7,788 nt of DNA from an uncultured Riemerella sp. (GTDB taxonomy: Bacteria > Bacteroidota > Bacteroidia > Flavobacteriales > Weeksellaceae): positions 1 through 7,788 of the forward strand of contig CALHQK010000086.1 in the NCBI GenBank assembly GCA_938037185.1, read 5' to 3'. Positions 1-6,200 of the stretch are shown in pieces. A program made the position numbers and the translations under genes. Position 1 is the stretch's first letter. Every line of letters starts with the position of its first letter. The notes beneath the pieces were generated by a model, which ran no database searches, was not told where the DNA came from, and was given only the letters and a program-made list of their open reading frames with translations.

Positions 1-285
1 CACATAGAATTTTACCATTATATTTCTAAATGGCTTCGCCTCCCCTTCTACTACTCTCTCGCCTTCTACCTCTGCGGAAAAACTGGTAATCTGCTGTTTC
101 TGTTTTTTTAGAATACTGACCACATCTATTCCACTGCAGCCCGCCACAGACATCAGCAGAGCCTCCATAGGGCTCACACCATTGTTTTTGTCCTCGCCTA
201 TATTGTTAAGCAAGATTTTCTGACCATTTTCATTCGCACATTCGAAAAGAAAATCGTCATTTATTCTGTTTAAAGTGATTTTCAT
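1..285 (-). CDS. OsmC-family hydroperoxide reductase-like protein (3' end cut by window edge)
   Basis: The first 95 codons are present, starting at ATG 285-283; the rest lies beyond the left edge. The protein opens MKITLNRINDDFLFEC and contains the block GVSPMEALLMSVAGCSGIDV (residues 36-55), the typical helix of the OsmC/Ohr fold, with Cys50 at the position of the first redox-active cysteine. The second catalytic cysteine of the family, normally some 60-65 residues later, would lie outside the window, so peroxidase competence cannot be confirmed. Family knowledge: OsmC proteins are cytoplasmic thiol peroxidases that reduce organic hydroperoxides using a pair of cysteines. The start lies 6 nt after the stop of the preceding redoxin gene, so the two are almost certainly cotranscribed. 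OsmC identity is well supported. The subgroup (OsmC, Ohr or YhfA-like) is not resolved, although the short N-terminus fits OsmC/YhfA types better than Ohr. Confidence 0.85.
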   Translation of the reverse strand, partial: MKITLNRINDDFLFECANENGQKILLNNIGEDKNNGVSPMEALLMSVAGCSGIDVVSILKKQKQQITSFSAEVEGERVVEGEAKPFRNIMVKFYV

Positions 286-291
286 CGGTCT

Positions 292-849
292 TTATTTCCA
301 TTTAATGTTACATCCAAGGCTCGGTCTCTGCAATTCTTCCTGCGGCTGACCTGCCAAAAGATTTTCAAAAGCAATGACTAAATCCTCGCCCGTAATCTCC
401 TTATTATTTCCAGGTCTGGAATCATCCATTTGACCACGATAAATCAAATCCAGCTTGTCATCAAAGAAATAAAAATCTGGCGTACATGCCGCATTATAGG
501 CCTTTGCCACAGCTTGGCTCTCATCGTACAAATACGGAAAAGTGAAACCTTTTTCCTCCGCAAAATCCACCATAAGCTCTGGCGAGTCAGCTGGATAATT
601 TATCACATCATTAGAATTTATCGCGATAAACTCTATTCCTTTCCCTTTATAATCTTCGTAAAGTTCAGCCAGTTTTTCTATTACATGAATCACAAACGGA
701 CAGTGGTTACACATGAAAATAACCAAAGTTCCTTTGCTTCCCTTTAAATCTTCTAAACTCTGTAACTCGTTGTTTTTCGCAGGATTAGGCAGCTCAAAAA
801 ATGGAGCTTTTGTTCCTAATGCCAGCATATTTGAAGGTGTATTTGCCAT
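292..849 (-). CDS. Redoxin / thioredoxin-family protein with CNHC active site
   Basis: This 185-residue protein has a thioredoxin fold of the AhpC/TSA-redoxin type. The redox motif is Cys47-Asn-His-Cys50, in the stretch VIFMCNHCPFV directly after the first core strand. A TPDFYFFD segment (Thr123-Pro124) supplies the cis-proline loop facing the active site, and Asp142-Asp143 with Arg145 follow in RGQMDDSRPGNN. The C-terminus ends PSLGCNIKWK with a third conserved-looking cysteine, Cys180, a tail I associate with this 180-200 residue subfamily. There is no signal peptide, so it should be cytoplasmic. Its substrate is unknown; members are usually annotated only as thioredoxin-family or peroxiredoxin-like. 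ATG 849 is used because it follows the upstream gene by 15 nt and gives the full N-terminus; Met8 is a possible but less likely alternative. It is the third gene of the apparent aroC operon and directly precedes the OsmC-like gene. Confidence 0.88.
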   Translation of the reverse strand: MANTPSNMLALGTKAPFFELPNPAKNNELQSLEDLKGSKGTLVIFMCNHCPFVIHVIEKLAELYEDYKGKGIEFIAINSNDVINYPADSPELMVDFAEEKGFTFPYLYDESQAVAKAYNAACTPDFYFFDDKLDLIYRGQMDDSRPGNNKEITGEDLVIAFENLLAGQPQEELQRPSLGCNIKWK

Positions 850-864
850 AATTTTTCTTTATTT

Positions 865-1437
865 TTAAATTAAATCTAATATTTCAGTGATTACATCATA
901 CCCTCTATTTTTCGCATAATAGACTTGTAAATCATTGTAAAACTGAGTTTTAGGGTAGTTTTCTGGGTCTGCTTTGTATTTTTTCAATAGTTCTGTTCCA
1001 TAGGCAGGTCTCGGCCCCCAGTGTGCTATCACTCCATCGTTTTCATCTAAAATAACCACGATAGGAATAGAACGAGTTCCGTTGGTTAGGAATTGGTCTA
1101 TCAAATCCGGATTTTCATCACGATATACGATTTTCACCTCGTTTCTCCCTTCGAAAAATAGCGAAACTGCTGGCACTGTCTGCCCTGCATCTCCGCACCA
1201 ACCTTCGGAAATAATCAGAATTTTTCCTTTAAAATTCTTATTTTCAAGGGTTTTCACCTGTTCTTCATCAGGTTTATAGACCTTCATCATTCTGCTCATT
1301 CTCTGCACTCCCAGTTTATAATATTCCAGCATTTCTTTTTCTGCTGGAGTTAGTTTTTCTTCGTCTTTATTGACAATTTCTTCTGTTTTCTTGAAATATT
1401 CCTCAAAAGAAATTCCTTTTTCCCAATATTTTTTCAT
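865..1437 (-). CDS. Monothiol thioredoxin-family protein (WCGDAGQ motif)
   Basis: The protein has 190 residues. An N-terminal, highly charged helical part (about 1-65) precedes a thioredoxin fold (about 66-190). The active-site region reads ISEGWCGDAGQTVPAV, so Cys81 is followed by Gly-Asp-Ala and the second cysteine of a classic CxxC pair is replaced by Ala84. I find no other cysteine in the whole protein. The cis-proline loop is present as TRSIPIVVILDE (Ile124-Pro125). This resembles the Thioredoxin_9-type proteins of Bacteroidota, which are commonly annotated just as thioredoxin family. With one thiol it cannot form an intramolecular disulphide; a glutathione-free mixed-disulphide or bacilliredoxin-like role is possible but is inference. 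No signal peptide is seen. It follows the aroC stop by 11 nt, with no room for a separate promoter, and precedes the CNHC redoxin by 15 nt. Confidence 0.85.
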   Translation of the reverse strand: MKKYWEKGISFEEYFKKTEEIVNKDEEKLTPAEKEMLEYYKLGVQRMSRMMKVYKPDEEQVKTLENKNFKGKILIISEGWCGDAGQTVPAVSLFFEGRNEVKIVYRDENPDLIDQFLTNGTRSIPIVVILDENDGVIAHWGPRPAYGTELLKKYKADPENYPKTQFYNDLQVYYAKNRGYDVITEILDLI

Positions 1438-1448
1438 TTTGTTTTTTA

Positions 1449-2510
1449 TTAAATTTTTCTCTGTTTATCAATGAGATACATATCCGCTAAAACGAATGCT
1501 GAAAGAGTATCCACAATGGGAACTGCTCTTGGCAGCACACATGGGTCATGTCTTCCTTTTCCTTCTAATTTTATGATATTCCCTGCATTATCTATGCTTT
1601 CCTGCGGCATCATCAGCGTAGAAACAGGCTTAAACGCCACTCGGAAATAAATATCCATTCCGTTAGAAATTCCTCCTTGTATCCCACCCGAATGGTTGGT
1701 TTTGGTAGTTCCATCAGCATTGAAAATATCATTTTGCACCGAGCCAGACATTTTTGCTCCCTCAAATCCTGTCCCATACTCAAAACCTTTACAAGCATTA
1801 ATGCCAAGCATCGCCTTTCCCAGCTCTGCATGAAGTTTATTAAAAACAGGCTCTCCCAAGCCTTTCGGTGCGTTTTTTATCACACAGGTTATCGTTCCGC
1901 CTACTGTATCGCCTTTTTTTCTCGCTTGTTCTATCCGCTCTATCATGAGCTTTGCAGTAGTTTCATCTGGGCATCTCACTTCATTTTCATCTATTTTTGA
2001 AAAATCAAGCTCCTGATATGGCTTTGTGCAAGATATTTCCCCCACCGATGACACATAAGAATAAATCTCAACTTCTGGCAGCAGATGTTTCGCCAAAGTC
2101 CCTGCCACTACCCAGTTCAGAGTTTCCCTCGCAGAAGAACGCCCGCCGCCTCGGTAATCCCTAAAACCAAATTTTTGGTCATATGTATAATCTGCATGAG
2201 ATGGGCGATAGGCACGAGCCAAATGCTCATAATCTTTTGTTTTTTGATTTTCATTTTCAACCAAAAAACCTATCGGCATTCCAGTGGTTTTCCCTTCAAA
2301 AATCCCTGAAAGAAACCTCACTTCATCCGCCTCTTTTCTCTGTGTAACGATAGCCGACTGCCCTGGTTTTCTTCTATTTAGCTGATGCTGAATCTCATCA
2401 AAATTGATTTTCACGCCTGCTGGAATATTGGTCAAAATTCCACCATAAGCCTCCCCATGGCTCTCACCAAAGGAAGAAAAAGTCAGATAATTGCCCAATG
2501 TCCCAAACAT
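1449..2510 (-). CDS. aroC: Chorismate synthase
   Basis: AroC makes chorismate from 5-enolpyruvylshikimate-3-phosphate, the last step of the shikimate pathway, using reduced FMN. The product is 353 residues, the usual length. Family motifs are intact: GESHG with His18 near the N-terminus, RPSHADY with His105, the FMN/phosphate loop RGGGRSSARET (120-130), and GRHDPC near the C-terminus. The start is set at ATG 2510, giving MFGTLGNYLTFSSFGESHG as expected for the family. A longer in-frame reading from TTG 2525 would add five residues (MYLCA) encoded by the promoter -7 motif itself, so I reject it. The preceding membrane-protein gene ends 35 nt upstream, but a promoter sits in that gap. Three redox genes follow at 6-15 nt spacings and probably share the transcript. 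Confidence 0.97.
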   Translation of the reverse strand: MFGTLGNYLTFSSFGESHGEAYGGILTNIPAGVKINFDEIQHQLNRRKPGQSAIVTQRKEADEVRFLSGIFEGKTTGMPIGFLVENENQKTKDYEHLARAYRPSHADYTYDQKFGFRDYRGGGRSSARETLNWVVAGTLAKHLLPEVEIYSYVSSVGEISCTKPYQELDFSKIDENEVRCPDETTAKLMIERIEQARKKGDTVGGTITCVIKNAPKGLGEPVFNKLHAELGKAMLGINACKGFEYGTGFEGAKMSGSVQNDIFNADGTTKTNHSGGIQGGISNGMDIYFRVAFKPVSTLMMPQESIDNAGNIIKLEGKGRHDPCVLPRAVPIVDTLSAFVLADMYLIDKQRKI

Positions 2511-2514
2511 CGCG

Positions 2515-2541
2515 CAAAGATACAAAATCCTAAGAAATCAA
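2515..2541 (-). promoter_or_regulatory. Bacteroidota-type promoter for aroC operon
   Basis: On the minus strand TATCTTTG (2522-2515) is a perfect match to the Bacteroidota -7 consensus TAnnTTTG. A TTG at 2541-2539 lies 16 nt upstream, slightly shorter than the usual 17-23 nt spacing to a -33 element. Only four bases (CGCG) separate the -7 motif from ATG 2510, so transcription should start at or within a few bases of the start codon. The motif matches directly; the start point is inference. Confidence 0.65.
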
Positions 2542-2545
2542 AATT

Positions 2546-4168
2546 TTATTTTTGAATTTTTTCAATGATGTTTTTCAGGTATTTTTTTTCCTGAAAATTT
2601 AGTTTTTTCCAAACAAAACCTTGGTTAAGAGTTTTTCCTATTTTTTGAGGAAAAATCCCCAATTCGTAAAACGCTTCCAGCTGATGAGGCGTGAGAACCG
2701 GCAAAACCGTGTCAAACCCAAAGACATAATCCCTCGGAACATTAAATTCCAGATTGCCAACAGTAAATGTATCGTGCTTATTTAGAGAGTAATACAAAGG
2801 TTTATAAATCTGTTTCGCTTCAAAATTTCTCATCACAAATCCCAAATTAAAACTTGGAATTTTTTCCTGCAAAATCTGAGGAAAAGCCAAAATACTGACT
2901 ATCAAAACACTCAAACCAGAGAAAATTCCCAAACACCATTTTTTAGAAAAAACTTCTCTAAAAACCACCACAAAAAACACAAAAAACACATCGATGAAAA
3001 ATCTATACTGTGCTGAAAAACAGATAACAAAAATACTTTTGACCAAGATGCAGAGAAAAATCATTCCTGTGATTTTATTCTTTTGTTTCCATGAAAAAAT
3101 CCCAAAAACCAGCAAAACTAATATCAAACCGACATTGATAACGCCCTTTATCCCATCCAAGAAAAGCCAGTTCACAAAATATTCCACCGCTGAAAATTGG
3201 GAAATTTCTTCCAAAGAATATTGTAAATCAAATGTCTTTAAAACAGCGACCTCGCTCGATGAAATGAATAACTCGTCATATGGTTTCCAGCTAAAACCCA
3301 AATCCAAAAACTGAATTGGAAAAAAAGGATAACCGAAAGTCCAAATATTTTTCACGCAGTACAAAACACCAAACAAACACCCTAACCAAATGAATTTCAA
3401 TCCTTTTCTGAAAATTAAAACCGGATAAAGGAAAGCCAAAATCGGCAGCCAAAGCATCGTAGGTTTGATACTGAAAACCAAAACTGAAAAGGCAAAAAGC
3501 AGGGCAAATTCTTTATTTTTAGTTAAAATTTCATTTAAAATAATTAAAGAAAAAACTATCGCTGGCAAGTCTGGGCTCGGTGACTGCACAAAAAAGAACA
3601 ACACAGGTGAAAAACAGAGCATTATCCATGATTTTTTCTCAATAATATACAAGAAAAATATCATCAGAAGAAGCACATTTATCCTCAGAAATCCATCTGA
3701 AAAATGCGAAAATCCTGCCTGAAAAACATGCCATGGCGACATCTGCCCCAGCACCCAGTCCAAATTCGTAATTCCTTTTACCAGCCCATACTCAGAAAGC
3801 CACTTAATCGTAGGAACATAATACCCAAAATGGTCTAAAATAAAGGGATAACCACTGCCCACAACCAAAGAAACCAAACTAAAACCTCCCCACAAAAGCC
3901 AGTTTTTTCGGTCTATTTTCAGAAATTCTTTATACGACTGAAAATAAAAAAACAAGAAAAAACCACAACCAACAGTAATTCGCTCTAAATCAATATTTAA
4001 CGGAACAAAAAAAGACAAAACACTCCATACAGTCATCAAAAATAATATCCCTAAGACCAGCTGTGCGGAAAGCCCTTCCCAAAACTCTCCAAATATCTTT
4101 TGAGAAAAGCGCCCAAAGCCCATCAATACAGGGAAAATTATCAAAACCGATACAAAAATATAAAGCAT
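2546..4168 (-). CDS. Polytopic membrane protein, LIC_10190-like (GT-C-like architecture)
   Basis: From ATG 4168 the product is 540 residues, very hydrophobic over roughly the first 430, with about 11-14 membrane segments, followed by a soluble tail of about 100 residues. The first extramembrane loop holds Asp112 and the run HFGYYVPTIKWLSEYGLVKG (113-132), then Ser-Pro-Trp (144-146). A second loop carries FGYPFFPI (278-285), and a late segment has YRFFIDVFF. A D-x-x-x-Y loop after an early membrane helix, the IKW..EYGLV..G pattern and a YPFFP turn resemble the LIC_10190-family membrane proteins of flavobacteria and, more loosely, polyprenyl-phosphate-dependent GT-C glycosyltransferases. I recall this family resemblance and cannot test it; no activity is shown. 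A TTG reading from 4189 is rejected because that TTG is part of the promoter motif. AAGGA lies just before the ATG. The gene is divergent from yicC and is followed by the aroC promoter. Confidence 0.72.
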   Translation of the reverse strand: MLYIFVSVLIIFPVLMGFGRFSQKIFGEFWEGLSAQLVLGILFLMTVWSVLSFFVPLNIDLERITVGCGFFLFFYFQSYKEFLKIDRKNWLLWGGFSLVSLVVGSGYPFILDHFGYYVPTIKWLSEYGLVKGITNLDWVLGQMSPWHVFQAGFSHFSDGFLRINVLLLMIFFLYIIEKKSWIMLCFSPVLFFFVQSPSPDLPAIVFSLIILNEILTKNKEFALLFAFSVLVFSIKPTMLWLPILAFLYPVLIFRKGLKFIWLGCLFGVLYCVKNIWTFGYPFFPIQFLDLGFSWKPYDELFISSSEVAVLKTFDLQYSLEEISQFSAVEYFVNWLFLDGIKGVINVGLILVLLVFGIFSWKQKNKITGMIFLCILVKSIFVICFSAQYRFFIDVFFVFFVVVFREVFSKKWCLGIFSGLSVLIVSILAFPQILQEKIPSFNLGFVMRNFEAKQIYKPLYYSLNKHDTFTVGNLEFNVPRDYVFGFDTVLPVLTPHQLEAFYELGIFPQKIGKTLNQGFVWKKLNFQEKKYLKNIIEKIQK

Positions 4169-4186
4169 TATCCTTAAATATATCCG

Positions 4187-4194
4187 CAAAATTA
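4187..4194 (-). promoter_or_regulatory. -7 promoter motif for the membrane-protein gene
   Basis: On the minus strand TAATTTTG matches TAnnTTTG exactly and ends 18 nt before ATG 4168, leaving room for a leader of roughly 10-15 nt containing AAGGA. No clear TTG -33 element is found at the expected distance; that zone is A/T-rich. The last three bases of the motif are the TTG that an automatic gene caller could take as a start codon. Confidence 0.5.
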
Positions 4195-4208
4195 ATTCTA
4201 TTTCGTAG

Positions 4209-4220
4209 ATTTTTAAAAAT
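4209..4220. repeat. 12-bp perfect A/T palindrome between divergent promoters
   Basis: ATTTTTAAAAAT reads the same on both strands. It lies 17 nt upstream of the plus-strand -7 motif at 4238 and 14 nt upstream of the minus-strand one at 4194, so it covers or abuts the -33 zone of both promoters. It could be an operator or an UP-like A-tract, or chance in AT-rich DNA. Confidence 0.4.
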
Positions 4221-4237
4221 ATTTCTCTTAAATAGTT

Positions 4238-4245
4238 TATATTTG
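4238..4245 (+). promoter_or_regulatory. -7 promoter motif for yicC-gmk-folB
   Basis: TATATTTG matches TAnnTTTG and ends 19 nt before ATG 4265, which predicts a short leader of about 12-15 nt. A TTG at -33 is not evident. It is the only good -7 candidate I find ahead of the three-gene plus-strand cluster; the 53-nt yicC-gmk gap has none. Confidence 0.5.
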
Positions 4246-4264
4246 TGCATAAAATAAGATTTTT

Positions 4265-5122
4265 ATGATATTGTCAATGACTGGTTTCGGAAGAGCTGAA
4301 GCCATTTTTGAAGGTAAGAAAATAAATGTTGATATCAAATCTCTCAACAGCAAATCGTTCGACCTCAGTATAAAACTCCCTCTCCGTTTTAAAGAAAAAG
4401 AACTTGAAATCAGAAAATCACTGAATGACAAGCTTTTGCGAGGAAAAGTAGATTGTTTCATCACTTGTGAATCTTTGGATGGCGCGAATGATGTGAAAAT
4501 CAACCAAGAAATTATAAAATCCTACATGGAGCAGCTTCGCCAATGTTCGCCAGAAGCTACTGATTTTGAATATCTTAAAATGGCAATAAGAATGCCTGAA
4601 ACCATCCAGTGCAAAACGGAAGAACTCTCTGACAACGAATGGAATCTCCTGCAAGAAACTATAAATAAGGCAGTTATGGAATTTTCTAATTTTAGAAAAA
4701 CCGAGGGAGAAATTTTAGGAGAAGAACTCACCAAGAACATCAAAAACATCGAAGAACTGCTGGGACAGGTTCAGCCTTTTGAGGAGGAGCGAATTTCTAC
4801 TATAAAAGAGCGCTATCTCTCTTCTTTAAAGGATTTTGAGCAACTGGACGAAACCAGATTTTACCAAGAAGTGGCGTATTTTGTAGAAAAACTGGACATT
4901 TCCGAAGAAAAAGTCCGTCTTACACAGCATTTGAAATATTTCTTGGAAGTCCTTAACAATGAGGATTTTAACGGAAAAAAATTGGGTTTCATCAGTCAAG
5001 AAATCGGACGGGAAATCAATACTTTGGGCTCAAAGGCCAATCATCATGAAATCCAAAAAATAGTGGTCATGATGAAAGACAATTTAGAAAAGATAAAAGA
5101 ACAGACGCTCAATGTTTTATAA
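4265..5122 (+). CDS. yicC: YicC/YloC-family endoribonuclease
   Basis: The 285-residue protein opens MILSMTGFGRAEA, the hallmark N-terminus of the YicC family, and has the usual family length. The N-terminal YicC domain runs to about residue 155. The C-terminal DUF1732-type domain occupies about 200-285 and shows GKKLGFISQEIGREINTLGS followed by KANHHEIQ, ending in KIKEQTLNVL, matching the conserved NREINTxGSKA...EKIREQ..N pattern. Members act as cytoplasmic endoribonucleases; E. coli YicC takes part in turnover of small RNAs such as RyhB. ATG 4265 is preferred over Met5 (4277) because the MI-SMTGFGRA start is standard. The gene starts the plus-strand cluster, 53 nt ahead of gmk; yicC next to gmk is a widely conserved pairing in bacteria. 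Confidence 0.94.
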   Translation: MILSMTGFGRAEAIFEGKKINVDIKSLNSKSFDLSIKLPLRFKEKELEIRKSLNDKLLRGKVDCFITCESLDGANDVKINQEIIKSYMEQLRQCSPEATDFEYLKMAIRMPETIQCKTEELSDNEWNLLQETINKAVMEFSNFRKTEGEILGEELTKNIKNIEELLGQVQPFEEERISTIKERYLSSLKDFEQLDETRFYQEVAYFVEKLDISEEKVRLTQHLKYFLEVLNNEDFNGKKLGFISQEIGREINTLGSKANHHEIQKIVVMMKDNLEKIKEQTLNVL

Positions 5123-5175
5123 AAAATTTTCATTAAAACATTGATTCTATTTTAAAAACTCAAATTTAACATAAA

Positions 5176-5739
5176 ATGAACAAAGTCATCATATTTTCGG
5201 CTCCATCTGGAAGCGGAAAAACCACTTTAGTAAAGCATAGTTTAGAGAATTTCCCACATTTAGAATTTTCCATTTCTGCAACTACAAGAGCACCAAGAGA
5301 AGGCGAAGCGCACGGAAAAGACTACTATTTCCTAACGCCTGATGAATTTAGAAAAAAAATTTCCGAAGATGCCTTTGTGGAGCATGAAGAGGTCTATGCT
5401 GACAAATTCTACGGAACGCTGAAATCTGAAATAGAACGAATCTGGAAGAACGGAAAAACGGTGATTTTCGATGTGGATGTAGTCGGTGGAGTTAATTTAA
5501 AAAAGATTTTCGGAGACCAAGCAATGAGTATTTTCATCGCTCCGCCATCCATAGAAGAACTTGAAAAACGCCTAATCAAAAGAAATACAGACAGTTTAGA
5601 AACCATAAAAACCCGCGTGAACAAGGCTCAGGAAGAGCTTGGCTATCAGCATTTATTTGACCAAGTTTTGATAAATGACGATTTGGAAACTGCAAAAAAA
5701 GAAATAGAAAACATCATCTCTAATTTTACAGAAAAATGA
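5176..5739 (+). CDS. gmk: Guanylate kinase
   Basis: Gmk phosphorylates GMP to GDP with ATP in the cytoplasm, feeding GTP and dGTP synthesis. The protein is 187 residues, a normal length. The P-loop APSGSGKTT covers residues 9-17 with Lys15. The GMP-binding part contains SATTRAPREGEAHGKDYYF (34-52) with Ser34, Arg38, Arg41 and Tyr50, then Glu69 in FVEHEEVYADKFYGT with Tyr79. The Walker-B-like FDVDVVGG follows (98-105), and the lid region RLIKRNTDSLETIKTRV has the expected arginines. All key positions seem intact. It lies 53 nt after yicC with no evident promoter of its own, and its TGA overlaps the folB ATG in the sequence ATGA (5736-5739), so translational coupling to folB is likely. Confidence 0.97.
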   Translation: MNKVIIFSAPSGSGKTTLVKHSLENFPHLEFSISATTRAPREGEAHGKDYYFLTPDEFRKKISEDAFVEHEEVYADKFYGTLKSEIERIWKNGKTVIFDVDVVGGVNLKKIFGDQAMSIFIAPPSIEELEKRLIKRNTDSLETIKTRVNKAQEELGYQHLFDQVLINDDLETAKKEIENIISNFTEK

Positions 5740-6197
5740 AAAAAGAAGACAACGCCAATCTCCCTGTTCCAAGTTTCACAAAACTCCAAAACATGGGGCT
5801 GACAGTCGAGGATTTTGATATTAAAAATGAAAATCTAAGAAGCAGAATTCTCATCGAGGATTTGAAAATTTATGCTTATCACGGAGTTTTGCCAGAGGAG
5901 AAAACGATTGGGACTTATTATCTCGTAAATGCTGAAATTCACGCAGACCTATGGAAAGCAGCACAGAGCGACCACTTGGAAGACACGATAAATTACGCCG
6001 AAATCAACGATATTATCCATAGAGAAATGGAAATCCCATCGCTGCTTTTGGAGCGGGTAATCGGGAGAATTATTCAAAAATTAGAAGAAAAATTCCCACA
6101 AATCACCTACATCAAAATAAAACTCACCAAAACCAATCCGCCTATGCAGGGCGAAATGAAAGGCATAAGCGTGGAGCTGGAAAAGGCTATTTCATAA
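5736..6197 (+). CDS. folB: Dihydroneopterin aldolase with N-terminal extension
   Basis: FolB cleaves 7,8-dihydroneopterin to 6-hydroxymethyl-7,8-dihydropterin and glycolaldehyde in folate synthesis. The core begins at about residue 37 (SRILIEDLKIYAYHGVLPEE) and carries the catalytic set by alignment from memory with the S. aureus enzyme: Glu55, Tyr87 in NYAEI, Glu106 in LLLERV and Lys132 in KLTKTNPP. The family is usually near 120 residues; this product is 153 because about 36 residues, charged and with no recognised motif, precede the core. ATG 5736 is chosen for its 4-nt overlap with gmk. The only in-frame ATG before the core is Met20 (5793), which would still leave a 17-residue lead. A true fusion, an unneeded leader or an internal rare start are all possible. 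The gene ends 3 nt from the convergent tolC-type gene. Confidence 0.9.
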   Translation: MKKEDNANLPVPSFTKLQNMGLTVEDFDIKNENLRSRILIEDLKIYAYHGVLPEEKTIGTYYLVNAEIHADLWKAAQSDHLEDTINYAEINDIIHREMEIPSLLLERVIGRIIQKLEEKFPQITYIKIKLTKTNPPMQGEMKGISVELEKAIS

Positions 6198-6200
6198 AAT

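Noticed and set aside
2511..2525. TTG-initiated longer form of chorismate synthase (five extra residues)
   Set aside because: The extra codons are made of the promoter -7 motif, and the family starts at the internal ATG 2510.
2994..3722. Plus-strand lysine/serine-rich open frames inside the membrane-protein gene
   Set aside because: They are antisense shadows of hydrophobic codons, without start signals or motifs.
4169..4189. TTG-initiated longer form of the membrane protein (seven extra residues)
   Set aside because: The TTG is the end of a TAATTTTG promoter motif; ATG 4168 has AAGGA just upstream.
5123..5175. Possible independent promoter or terminator between yicC and gmk
   Set aside because: The 53 nt are A/T-rich but hold no TAnnTTTG and no GC-containing stem, so readthrough from yicC is the simpler reading.
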